Shown here piece after piece: positions 1-11,236 of a stretch of DNA of 64,000 nucleotides. The notes beneath the pieces are model-generated. The model made no database searches and was not told the origin of the DNA. It saw only the letters and a list, made by a program, of their open reading frames with translations. The stretch comes from Leuctra nigra (Eukaryota; Arthropoda; Insecta; Plecoptera; Leuctridae). The position numbers and the translations under genes are program-made. Numbering within the stretch: position 1 is the stretch's first letter; each line of letters begins with the position of its first letter. Location of the stretch: NCBI GenBank assembly GCA_934045905.1, contig OW203767.1:28828520-28892519 (forward strand), written 5' to 3'.

Positions 1-784
1 CTTGGAGGTTCAAATTTATTTATAGATTCGTAACAAACGCTATTATAAACAGAAAAAATAAATAAAAATGAGTAATATGGGAATCCGATGTTTTCAAAAA
101 AACTTCAGTTCAGAGTGGAAAATCAAAAGTCGTTTATGATTTTTAAAAGCTTTCGAGTATCGAACGTTCGAATCTTGTCTGACGATTCGCCGAACATGTG
201 TTCTTCTTCTAAGCTTTGATCTCCGAGTCGCTAAAAGAAAGATAAAGGCAGTGGGAAGAAGGGGCGGGGGAGGATCTCTGCTTTGAAGATGAAAAGCAGC
301 AGAAGAGAGAGAGAGAGAGAGGGAGAGAACAGAACAACGATGATTCGCCTAGTTGTTTCTTCGTCATCATCGACACCTGTACGGTGATTCTCAGGCGAGT
401 TGGCCCCTGAGTTAGTCGATTAGTAATTAACATTGCTTTTCATTGCTTAGGTTGCTTTTCCGTCAGTGATTATGGAATTAAGTCAAGGAAATGGGTTTGT
501 CGAGCTAGAAATGAAACTAAATAGAAAATAATACTGGCTAATAATGACCAGAAAAGTATTATTGGTGGAGGTGCCGGTTTTTAAGACATTTTAGATAGAC
601 CCCCACCTAAACACATGGGGCTTACATCTGCTTTGTAAAATCTGTGTCATGACATGCAAGTGATGAATTTTAGCATATTAGCAAAATTAAACATATTTCT
701 TATTACAAAATATATTTAAGAATTTGTGAAAAATCAAATACGTATTGAATCGATTATCGTATCGAATATACGTACCTCAGAGCA
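1..784. other. intergenic, no gene seen
   Basis: AT-rich sequence with short chance open frames only. A (GA)n microsatellite lies at about 305-324. No splice-consistent coding segment or recognisable repeat was found by eye. Confidence 0.5.
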
Positions 785-990
785 GCTCAGAGGCAGAAGG
801 ACGGAAGTCAATTTTCTTGATATTGCGTCGCACACTTTTGGAATGATGTATCAGCTCTATCAATTGCCATTTGACTGATGTCAACAAATACAGTTTTGAA
901 GTATGACTCATGTTACAATTTCAAATGTGATAGGATAAACGTAGAATTACTTTTTTTTTTAAAATCACCTCAGAATCTTTAAAAATGGTA
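785..990. mobile_element. MITE family M, copy 1 (degraded)
   Basis: The left end reads CTCAGAGGCAGAAGGACGG followed by AAGTCAATTTTC. The interior matches copies at 4338, 9549 and 48837, sharing a segment that reads 'ACTTTTGGAAT', then 'TTTGACTGATGTCA' and 'AATACAGTTTT'. The right end is eroded. The element is about 210-250 bp, has no coding capacity and is non-autonomous. The superfamily was not determined. Confidence 0.55.
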
Positions 991-1056
991 GACCAAACGA
1001 AATTTCCCTCGTAACTATTATTTCGTAAGTAACAGCAAAGATTAGAGAGTAGTTAA

Positions 1057-1599
1057 GGAGGGATGCCCAAGTAGATTTTCCGAAAATATTTTTTGTTGAA
1101 ATGTACGATTTTTATTAATTTTTTCAACATTTCAACTATATCTTTATGTAAAAGTTTCATCAAATGTCTTGTTACTTGCAACTCTCGAATTATATTGAGT
1201 TTTCAATATGATGTCTTCGGAAGATTAAGAAATTTTAACACAGTAGGTATAGGAAAATTATTTAGAATTTGGCGCCTAACTTTTAAAAACGTACGGCTAG
1301 GTGTCAATATAAAAATCTTAATACATACCTCTATGTCCAATACACATAATATTAGTTTTTGGAAAAAATCTATCGGCGGAAAATAGTTTAAATCTAATAT
1401 TTACAAGGAAAATTACCGTGTTTTTTCGACTTACCATGTTAAAGATAGGGCTAACTCAAATTTATAAAGTGATATATCTTGGAAATTAGTTCGGCTACCC
1501 TACTTTTTCTTGCGTTTATATGGTGCACAAGGGAATTATCTATTAAATAAGCATATTAATTCAGATATCTATCGGAGACCTCTACTTGGGCATCCCCCC
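1057..1599. mobile_element. piggyBac-like MITE with TTAA target duplication
   Basis: The ends are inverted repeats: GGAGGGATGCCCAAGTAGA on the left, and the complement of TCTACTTGGGCATCCCCCC on the right (17 of 19 positions agree). Both ends are directly flanked by TTAA (1053-1056 and 1600-1603), the target used by piggyBac and some related transposons. At 543 bp it is too short for a transposase. The 97-codon open frame inside (1093-1386) has no recognisable domain and is probably chance. The superfamily call rests only on TTAA and the termini. Confidence 0.65.
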
Positions 1600-1603
1600 T
1601 TAA

Positions 1604-4119
1604 CAGACACTTGCCACTTCGTTTCTCAAAGAACAAATGTGTGCTATTTCAAGGTTCACTTTGAGTTCTGATACAAAATATATTTCGATTATCACTCAAC
1701 ATTTCCCAGAGTTTTGCGCAGGATTTTGTGAAAACATTCCGAAAAGCTCGATCCGTCTTGACTTTGTTCTTAATCTCATCGGAGCTTTTCTCGTGCGAAT
1801 GACATTATATCGAGAGCTTTAAGCTTTATCGGCGATGGGGGATAATGCGGAACACGAGTTGCGAGATCAAAGCGAAAAGCGAACGCTGTGGAAAAAAACT
1901 CGGCACACACAAAACTGAGCAAGTTAATAACGGGATGATTGTTCGAGGAAGGGGGTGAAAACTGAAAACATAAGACGAGAAGATGTCTTTATCTTTTCAT
2001 AATGATGCTAGTCAAGTTTGGAAATATCGACTCTTCCACCCCCCAGTCTTTCAGCAGAGCGATCAGCGATGGAACTTGAAAGGATTCTTTGTCGAACAAG
2101 AAATATGGAAATAGACATTGCTCGTATTTTAAGCGAGTAAAAGGCTCAACCGATTTTTATAATTCATTCTCAGTTCAATGGTCGACTTTCGATTGATTAA
2201 CTTTCAAAATTTATGGTTCGATCGATCGGGGCATGAAACAGATCATCAAAACATTTTATTTAAAATTGTAAACAAGATTAGATCAAATAAAATAGATTGT
2301 CAACATCCTCAGAAAAATTAGGTATCTAAATAATTGACTTCTTGACTTCTTTAGTTAGACGACGAGTTAGCACATACCTTATCACATGATGCCATCAAAT
2401 CGATTTCTGCAGTCAATCTGTTTCTTTAGAATACCGTTTTTACATTGGCCAAGTGTACGTTAGTTAATTAATTGTATACATGAACTATTTCTCTCACATA
2501 GTCGTTTCTGTGTCTTTCTAAGAGCGCCAAAATAATAATTTTATATTTTGAATTAAAACTAATTACCTACATTTTCTCGGTTCTCGTGCGGGTTGCCAGA
2601 AAAAGGTGACACAGATAGACTTGTTATAACAAGTAATAACAATTAAAAATGCATAGACTATTATTGCTCCGTTGTCAATTTGGTAAAAGTTGTGTTCAAT
2701 TAGTCGACCAACAGTCACTGTTGTTTCATTTCAATCCTAACTTATGCCCATTAGAGGAGAACAGTTTGGTTGCAGGTACACGAAAACAATATACAAACAC
2801 AATCCAATTAAAAATACATATTATTTTTCATGACCGAAGTTTTCATATCCGATTTGTGACGGTCAGATTCTCCCGAACAAACTTATAAAAAGCTATAATC
2901 AGCTTAGGAATTGAAACAGAGCACAAATATTGTTTGATAATCACGAAAAAGTTTCAGTGCACTGACGAGTATTACACAAATAATTGTGAAGTTTGATTTT
3001 TAAATACCTACGTCAAGAACAACTGTAGAATTAATCTCTTAAAAGTGTCATCACAGAAATGCTCAGATATGTGACCCAAATTGACGATAGTTCTATCATT
3101 GCCAACTGACATGTCGAGTGTTTTCAACCACGAAATGTCAGTGTATGGTTATATAAACCTTATTTGGTCCATGAAAATTTCGAGTAAAGAAATAAATCTT
3201 TTTCTTAGTTTTTCAATTTAGCATCAAACATAAGATAGTAGGTACATAATATATCGGCGGAAGCACCTACTAGGTTCTTATACACATTAATATTGAGCAT
3301 TTCCTGCCAAAACGTTTTGGAAAATTGAAAAATTACGTACAAACAATGTTGTAACTTTGAACTTCAATAATTTTGTGTTTATTTCAAGAAGAAAGAACAT
3401 TAACAAATACATTTATTATGCGAGTTACGATGTTCATCATTGGATAATCGAAAACTGAACTAATTTAATGTACTCTTGGACCAACTGAAAACGGTATTTG
3501 AACAAAACGGAATGGCTGCTTGTCAGGTTCCTTGACAATGAATCCTCGTTTATCAATGAAATCACAGCTCACTACTAGAGTAAGATGATGAGTTAGCATA
3601 GACTTCATAAGATGATGCCATGAAATCATTATCAGCCAACCTCTTTCGAATACTGTTTATTATTTGTTCGAGTGTACATTTTAATTTTGTACTTTTATGT
3701 TATTTTTGTATTGCCTTAGATAATATTTCCATAGTTTGTACAGAATTACACTTTGGGTACAAAGTGTATATGCTTAGGGCTGGTTTACCCTTTTACTTTT
3801 AGGGGTGATAAGATTATAGACAAATAAATATAAGCATTAAGATGTTACGGTGGGTAGGTGGTAGAGGAAAATAAATGCATAAAAACCCTGTTACTTTGAA
3901 GTGAATTTACTCACCTCAAATTGTAATTACGGATGTTTATACGTACAAAAATCATGATTTATAAATCCACATAACGATCATTGTAATCGCATGTAACACA
4001 CCGACTTCCAAAACCCCTCAATATCTTTAAAACGCGTCGTGTAAAGTGCTGATCGCAATTGAGGTCACGTGACAATTTTAATTGCCTCTAATGACTTTTT
4101 ATGATTGTCCCGAGTGCGT
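1604..4119. other. intergenic with one diverged repeat pair
   Basis: No gene was recognised. Two diverged copies of an about 110-bp segment occur at about 2353-2460 and 3573-3680, sharing 'GAGTTAGCA', 'GATGCCAT', 'GAATAC' and 'GTGTAC' in the same order. The open frames at 1637, 2649 and 3620 show no family resemblance. Confidence 0.45.
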
Positions 4120-4132
4120 CCCCCCCCCCCCC
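4120..4132. repeat. poly-C run (13)
   Basis: Uninterrupted C homopolymer in AT-rich surroundings. It is one of fifteen G/C runs of at least 10 in the window. Confidence 0.95.
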
Positions 4133-4337
4133 AACCCCCTAGTTTTAATAACTGTTCTATACAAAAATCACCGCAGTAATTATGAACGAAGTTTATGCAG
4201 CAGTCAAGTTTCTTACTAATAACTTTATGAACTGAGTCAAATCAATAAAGGCTTGTTAGCTCGACGCACGGTACGCAAATAGGTGAGCAATGAGAGTTTA
4301 AAAATGTTGAAACATCGTTCAAGACTGAGTATCCGTC

Positions 4338-4574
4338 ATTCAGAGGTAGAATGTCGGAAGTCCATTTTCTCGATTTTGCTTTGCATACTTTGGAATCATG
4401 TAATCAAGCTGTTTGCAATTTGACTGTATTCATCAAATATAGTTGTATTGAATATTTCCTTACAAAAATTACTTCACTGTTACGAAATGTATGATTGGTG
4501 AACGCAGAACTACTTGTTTTTAACCACACTGCTAGAATCATTGAAATGGACTTCTGCCCTTCTACCTTTGAGGT
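4338..4574. mobile_element. MITE family M, copy 2
   Basis: The termini are inverted: CAGAGGTAGAATGTCGGAAG on the left, and on the right the complement of a similar TIR (ACTTCTGCCCTTCTACCTTTG). The interior is colinear with the copies at 785, 9549 and 48837. It is about 237 bp and non-coding. Confidence 0.65.
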
Positions 4575-4741
4575 ACGCCAGGTATTTATAGAGAAAATCA
4601 TACATCGTAACATCAATGAATGCACATTCTATCTGGGTTTTGTATTTCACTTTTTCGTTTAGAAAAAAAGTCCGTCAACATTCATATCGATGAGCAATTG
4701 TGTGCAAATACTCAATCACCCCACTCATACCTCATACTCAT

Positions 4742-4909
4742 ACCTTTTCTTGGCGTGATAATGATAATACAGTGGACAAGTTTATAGTTTATCGATCTAA
4801 TAATTATTCTAACCACGTTTAAATTGAGGTAAATTTTTGGGATAAGATTTCCTGTATTCATAACTTTTCAACATTCAAATTATGAAACATTTAAAAAGTA
4901 AGAAACCTT
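4742..4909. repeat. direct repeat, unit 1
   Basis: A segment of about 165 bp reads 'TTTCTTGGCGTGAT', 'TTTATAGTTTATCGAT', 'GAGGTAAATTTTTG' and 'CATTCAAATTATGAAACATT' in order. It recurs at 5519-5673 in the same order and orientation at roughly 80% identity by eye. No gene is involved. It may be a diverged transposon or a local duplication. Confidence 0.6.
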
Positions 4910-5518
4910 TTTCATTCGATCCATCAGGAAACCTGAAAGGTTTTGAGCAAAATTTTCAATTGATCCATTTGGTCTGTCAAAATAAAAGTGTTCACGGCCG
5001 ATATGACCAAAGTTTTTTTTTAAGTATAGTTGAAATAGTAATTTCAACAGATCTTTTTAATAAATCTAGCGATAGCGCCTTAATTAATGCATATTATTAT
5101 TAATGCTCGTTTATCAAGAAGGCACGAAACATTTCACAATTTTAAAGAAAACTACAGAATTAATGAAAAAAACGTATGTCGATGAGTATCCATATTGTCT
5201 TGTATCACTGAACATGTCGACAGAGCAAGTGACAATCCAACATGCCGTGATCTTCCCGCTCAGTCTTCCAAGAAGCGGGATCACGTGACATCATGGTGTC
5301 ATTGCAACCTCCCTCCTTGGGACCGCGTGGAACAATTCACAAACATGTTGCCGAACTGTTGAGAAACAACCCCTCTGACAACCACGCAACCCCCACCCCC
5401 GTGTGGCAGCTATACAGTTTGTTTCGTATTCATTTGTGTTGATTGTCACTCGTTGAGGTTTACGGTGTGCTAGCACGGCACCTCCACCGAGCTTTGAGTC
5501 ACTCAAGGGTTGGAACCC

Positions 5519-5673
5519 TTTTCTTGGCGTGATGCAGTGGACATGTTTATAGTTTATCGATTTCATTATCTAATACTGACCATGTTAACTGAGGTAAATT
5601 TTTGTTATAGGATTTCCTATTCATAACTTTTGAACATTCAAATTATGAAACATTTGAAAAATAATAAACCTTT
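5519..5673. repeat. direct repeat, unit 2
   Basis: Second copy of the segment at 4742-4909, offset by about 775 bp. Units are separated by unrelated sequence, including a chance minus-strand open frame (5291-5566). Confidence 0.6.
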
Positions 5674-5761
5674 AAGAAAAAATGCAAATGCAAATTTTGT
5701 TACCGCAAGCTCAACGTAATGGGGAAATACCCCCTTTATCAATTTAGTCGATATTGGCCAA

Positions 5762-6043
5762 ATTTTTTTTGTCTGGGGCTTAACGTCGCACTGTTCTGTA
5801 GCGAGGCTAATGGCAACGGATGAATGATTATGAGGATGAGTGGGAGATGATGGTGAAGAGTAGATAAGGATGGAAGGTGGGAAGGAGGCGGTCGTGGCCT
5901 ATTAGTAGGGTACCTTCCCAGCATTTGCCTGTCGACTGAGAGAAAACCACGAAAAAACCCAGTCAGAAGGACGGAAGCGGGAATCGAACCCGGGCCTCCG
6001 GAATACAAGTTCAGAGCGTTAACCACTCACCCAACCTGTTCCG
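5762..6043 (-). mobile_element. tRNA-derived SINE, near full length
   Basis: Read on the minus strand, a tRNA-like head near 6043 contains GGGTGAGTGGTTAACGC (A-box-like) and CCGGGTTCGATTCCCG (pol III B box). The body reads TCTCTCAGTCG, then CAAATGCTGGGAAGGTACCC and ACTAATAGGCCACGACC. The tail reads AACAGTGCGACGTTAAG followed by an A-rich end. The same body and tail recur at 23640-23827 and 25418-25585, so this is a dispersed SINE rather than a functional tRNA gene. Confidence 0.75.
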
Positions 6044-6679
6044 TATCCCAAATATTTTCATTAAATTATGTTACATTGTCAAATTTCTTTGTAGCAAAGA
6101 TTTCATCAAATTATTTGACAGAAAATTTGGTCGTGTTAACTTTAATTGACGACAATGCATGTCAAATTCTGCGGACAAAAGTTGACTACTTGATATCTGA
6201 ACCTCACCAAAAGTAATATAAAACTTTAATGTAGAAACATGCTTTCTTACACATCTATTAAAAACGGTTCATTCTCAATAAACATTGACGTGAAAGTCCT
6301 AAACGTCTGTAAGGAACAAATGAACATCAGCCAGACGCTATCGCATGCCAGATCATCTAAACACTCCACCTATTTGTACAATATATTATTCTAATCCGCT
6401 GTAGTGTGATGGTATTGACTTGTATTAGTGCTTTACGATGGGTCCCGTGTCATTCCGTGCCTGATCGTGGGACGAAGAAGACGGCAATAGAGAGAGCAAT
6501 AGACACGGCATCCTAGATGAGCATTTCAGACGCCGCGCCATGGTGCAAGGATACACACGTCATGTTTACACTTTTATGTTAGGTGTTCTCGCTCAGATAG
6601 GTATTCCAAGCACATACTGATATTTGTGGCGAAATACCTTATCTACGTTCTAATGTTTTTTTTAAAATTGTGTTATCTC
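6044..6679. other. intergenic, nothing recognised
   Basis: No coding segment, repeat or RNA gene was recognised between the SINE and the 41-bp tandem array. Confidence 0.4.
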
Positions 6680-8578
6680 AGATTCTACTGAAATGTATTT
6701 CATTTGTGTCATGATTACTAACATTCTACTGAATTGTAGTTATTTGTGTCATGATTACTTACATTCTACTGAAATGTATTTTAATTGTGTCATGATTACT
6801 AACATTCTACTGAAATTTATTTTATTTGTGTCATGATTACAAACATTCTACTGAAATGTATTTTATTTGTGTCATGATTACTAACATTCTACTGAAATGT
6901 ATTTTATTTGTGTCATGATTACTTACATTCTACAGAAATGTATTTCATTTATGTCATGATTATTTACATTCTACTGAAATGTATTTCATTTGTGTCATGA
7001 TTACTAACATTCTACTGAATTGTAGTTATTTGTGTCATGATTACTTACATTCTACTGAAATGTATTTTAATTGTGTCATGATTACTAACATTCTACTGAA
7101 ATTTATTTTATTTGTGTCATGATTACAAACATTCTACTAAAATGTATTTTATTTGTGTCATGATTACTAACATTCTACTGAAATGTATTTTATTTGTGTC
7201 ATGATTACTTACATTCTACTGAAATGTATTTCATTTATGTCATGATTATTTACATTCTACTGAAATGTATTTTAATTGTGTCATGATTACTAACATTCTA
7301 CTGAAATGTATTTCATTTATGTCATGATTACTAACATTCTACTGAAATGTATTTCATATGTGTAAGGTTACTAATATTCTACTGAAATTTATTTTATTTG
7401 TGTCATGATTACTAACATTCTACTGAAATGTATTTTATTTGTGTCATGATTACTAACACTCTACTGAAATGTATTTCATTTGTGTCATGATAACTAACAT
7501 TCTACTGAAATTTATTTTATTTTTGTCATGATTACTAACATTCTACTGAAATGTATTTTATTTGTGTCATGATTACTAACATTCTACTGAAATGCATTTT
7601 ATTTGTGTCATGATTACAAACATTCTACTGAAATGTATTTTATTTGTGTCATGATTACTTACATTCTACTGAAATGTATTTCATTTATGTCATGATTACT
7701 AACATTCTACTGAAATGTATTTTAATTGTGTCATGATTACTAACATTCTACTGAAATGTATTTTAATTGTGTCATGATTACTAACATTCTACTGAAATGT
7801 ATTTCATTTATGTCATGATTACTAACATTCTACTGAAATGTATTTTAATTGTGTACGGTTACCAATATTCTACTGAAATGTATTTCATTTATGTCATGAT
7901 TACTAACATTCTACTGAAATGTATTTCATTTGTGTCATGATTACTAACATTCTACTGAAATGTATTTTATTTGTGTCATGATTACTAACAATCTACTGAA
8001 ATGTATTTCATTTGTGTCATGATTACTAACATTCTACTGAAATGTATTTTAATTGTGTCATGATTACTAACATTCTACTGAAATGTATTTCATTTGTGTT
8101 AGGTTACTAATATTCTACTGAAATTTATTTTATTTGTGTCATGATTACTAACATTCTACTGAAATATTTATTTTTTATTTGTGTCTAGATTACTAACATT
8201 CTACTGAAATGTATTTCATTTGTGTCATGATTACTAACATTCTATTGAAATTATTTTATTTGTGTCATGATTACTAACATTCTACTGAAATGTATTTTAA
8301 TTGTGTCATGATTACTTACATTCTACTGAAATGTATTTTATTTGTATCATGATTACTAACATTCTACTGAAATGTATTTCATTTGTGTTAGGTTACTAAT
8401 ATTCTACTGAAATTTATTTTATTTGTGTCATGATTACTAACATTCTACTGAAATATATTTTATTTGTGTCATGATTACTAACATTCTGCTGAAATGTATT
8501 TCATTTGTGTCATGATTACTAACATTCTATTGAAATGTATTTTATTTATGACATGATTACTAACATTCTACTGAAACA
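6680..8578. repeat. 41-bp minisatellite array (about 46 units)
   Basis: The core is ACATTCTACTGAAATGTATT, then TTATTTGTGTCATGATTACT and A, repeated head to tail. Variant positions fall in the GTATTT(T/C)A block and in TGTGTCATG versus TGTGTTAGG or TGTGTACGG. Rare variants recur about 286-289 bp apart (GAATTGTAGTTATTT at 6731 and 7017; TTAGGTTACTAATATT near 8100 and 8390), implying duplication of blocks of about seven units. There is no coding potential. Confidence 0.95.
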
Positions 8579-9548
8579 AATTTTTATTCTGTAATTTTCA
8601 TTCACATTTTACTTATTGAAGGAAATATTGAAGAATCCGTGATGTTACAATGTTTTGGTACTCATTTTTGTAAAACATGATTCGGAATATAATCGTTTTA
8701 TAATTGGTTGATATAATAAACAGAGGCTTTGCGTGTGTTACTTCAAGAGACGTGGACTAGCCTCATATAAGAATATTTTAGTTTTCCACCTAAAATGTTA
8801 ACTTCTACAATATCTCCCTGATGAAAGGATCATCTAACTTTAAAATGTTACGTTAAATCCTGAATGCGAATTGATATGTAAGAAAACTATAACGCCTGCA
8901 TGATTCTAGCTTTAAGTTATTTTACAAGTAGTTTGTTTTCCAGTTATCAATTCGTGTCTTACAACTGCCGGTAAAACCCAAAAATCAAATCACATAGACC
9001 ATGGTCTTGAATTTTAAGAAACCCACTCTTACTATTTGGTCGTGTATCCCCTGCGAACACCTTGCTGTCTCGTAAACCAAGTCGGTGTCCCTTCACCTTG
9101 CCCCCCCCCCTCCCCGCCCCTCACAATCTATCATTGACATGGCAACACTGTCAGCCACGCAATCACATTGCTGCACGCCGAATATTTATTGGTTGTTTAT
9201 TGTGTTGTCCAAAATAGCGTGATGGAAAATTAAATTAGGATTTTTTGGAGCCATCACACGACTTGGTATTCGTTTCCAAGATGAAAATGCGTGATTGATT
9301 GTGAAAAAGAATCACAATTTGTTTTATAGAAAATTGTTTTTCGTGACTGAGAAATCCAATTATTTGTCTGTAATGAGATTTAGTGGTTTTAAAACTGTTG
9401 AATTAAACCAGTTTGAAGACAGTTCGACAATAGAATTGGATGGTCTGAATCGCCAGTCGGTAATCCAAGATATCCTACACACACATTTAGTTCCCACGTG
9501 ATATTAAAATGTACTCTTTGAGAACTCAATAACTTATTTCTGTACGTC
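8579..9548. other. intergenic with poly-C run
   Basis: No gene was recognised. A 10-base C run lies at 9101-9110. The open frame at 9295-9501 has no recognisable domain. Confidence 0.4.
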
Positions 9549-9792
9549 ATGAGGTAGAAGGCTGTAAGTCAATTTCTCGATTTTACGCTGCACACTTTTG
9601 GAATGTAGAAATCAATCCTTATGAATTGCAATTTTACTGATGTCAGCAAATACAGTTTTATGAAGTATTCTCTTACACAATAACTCATGTCAACATTTCA
9701 AATATGATCGAATGTATAGGATGAATGACTAGTTGTTTTAGCTCACCTCAAGAATCATTGAAATGGACATCCGACCTTCTAACTCTGAGGTA
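9549..9792. mobile_element. MITE family M, copy 3
   Basis: The left terminus GAGGTAGAAGGCTGTAAGTC faces an inverted right terminus (GACATCCGACCTTCTAACTC, then TGAGGTA). The interior has ACACTTTTGGAAT, ACTGATGTCAGCAAATACAG and CTCACCTCAAGAATCATTG as in the other copies. About 244 bp, no coding capacity. Confidence 0.65.
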
Positions 9793-11186
9793 TAGATGTA
9801 GATATCTCAATTTTCAAATATATCTATTACTATTATGATTTAATCATTCATTCTATCGATTATCTTCTTCTTGATGCACACCGTGCGTCGTTAAGTTCAT
9901 TCTAAAACACATTCGAGCTGCCTGAAGGGCGTAGGTTGCGTTATAAGAAAGTAATATATTGGACAAATATATCAAAACGCTGTCAGACGATTCTATATTT
10001 CCCTCCACCTTTTCATATTTTCAATAAGCCATCGTTGATATACCTTTCCTCGCATTTCATTTCAGCCGAATTCCATGAAATAAAGAATTCGAAATGTCAC
10101 CGAATTGGAAAATATGTATACAAATATATATTTAAAATTGAAAAGTTGTCTTTTCTAAGTCGCATCTGGCTCTCAATATCTGAGTTGCGAGTTGTTCTTT
10201 TCGATAATCGATGTCAGAACGACGTATTTTCGAATTATTATCTCTTCTCTCGGCGTTCTTTGCCCATGAGAAATCTCTCGAGGGTTTGAAATATTACCTT
10301 TATATTGAATCCCTCGCTCTTTCGGAGTCTCCTGAAATTGGTTGAAATATTCAACATTTCTTTGCAAATGAGTTTTATTGTGAATAGATTGAAAATTTCT
10401 AATAAATATACAAACATTCTCCTCGTTTTTGCCCTCGACGACATCGCCGAAATATTTTCTCTGGCAAAGTTGCGCTGCTGTTTGAGGGCGCAATCATTTA
10501 CTCCTTTTGTCCCCTTCACTTAGGTTGCGAAAGTTTCTGCTCGGAGAATTTATACGGAATAGATTATCGGTTTCCATAAAGTTCAATTCAATTGAATAGT
10601 AAATTCAGACGATGCGAAGAATATGCTCTGGATTGCAGAATAAATATGCGGGGAAACTGGGTTTTATTCTTATTTTTAAGGTAGTACGTTGACGTTGTAC
10701 ATAGCGTTACAAGTGCAATGCAAACAAGCAGCCATGTCTACTGCAATCCCAAAGACAATTTATTTGTTAAAAAAAAATGTCAAGCATAAAAAAATTTATC
10801 AAATCATCAACACAAGTGTATTGCATTTTTGAGGATAAACTATTTTCTCATAAATTTCACTCCACAAAATCAAGTATAAGAATTCGAAAGTTTTTAGTTA
10901 CAACTAAAACACGAATTTCGTAATATAGTATACTGGTATACCTGTATAACATGTTATTGAATTGGCCCAAATCTCCTCCAGATCATAAATCAATATAGAT
11001 CCCAATTAAATGCTAATTTATCTTTTTGGACTTTAGACACTTGAAAACTGTAGACTTCCGCAAAATATGGATCATTTTACTCAGATTCTCCTTCTCGTGG
11101 GCCGAGAATTTACTTAAACATTTGAGGAGCTCATGATCAAAACTCATATTGCAATAAATTCAAATTTGAGATAAAGATGCACTGTC

Positions 11187-11236
11187 TGCACCAAGTCAAG
11201 CTCAATCGTTTAAAAAATTGAGCTTGACTTGGTGCA
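11187..11236. repeat. perfect 20-bp inverted repeat (hairpin)
   Basis: TGCACCAAGTCAAGCTCAAT is followed by a 10-base spacer and its exact reverse complement. The stem is uninterrupted. No T-run or gene adjoins it that would suggest a pol III transcript. Confidence 0.85.

Noticed and set aside
1093..1386. 97-codon open frame
   Set aside because: Lies inside a short TTAA-flanked MITE, AT-rich, no domain or splice support.
5945..6043. Possible tRNA gene on the minus strand
   Set aside because: Same sequence is the head of a SINE whose body recurs at 23640 and 25418.
6680..8578. Possible CRISPR array
   Set aside because: The 41-bp units are contiguous with no unique spacers, and the context is eukaryotic.
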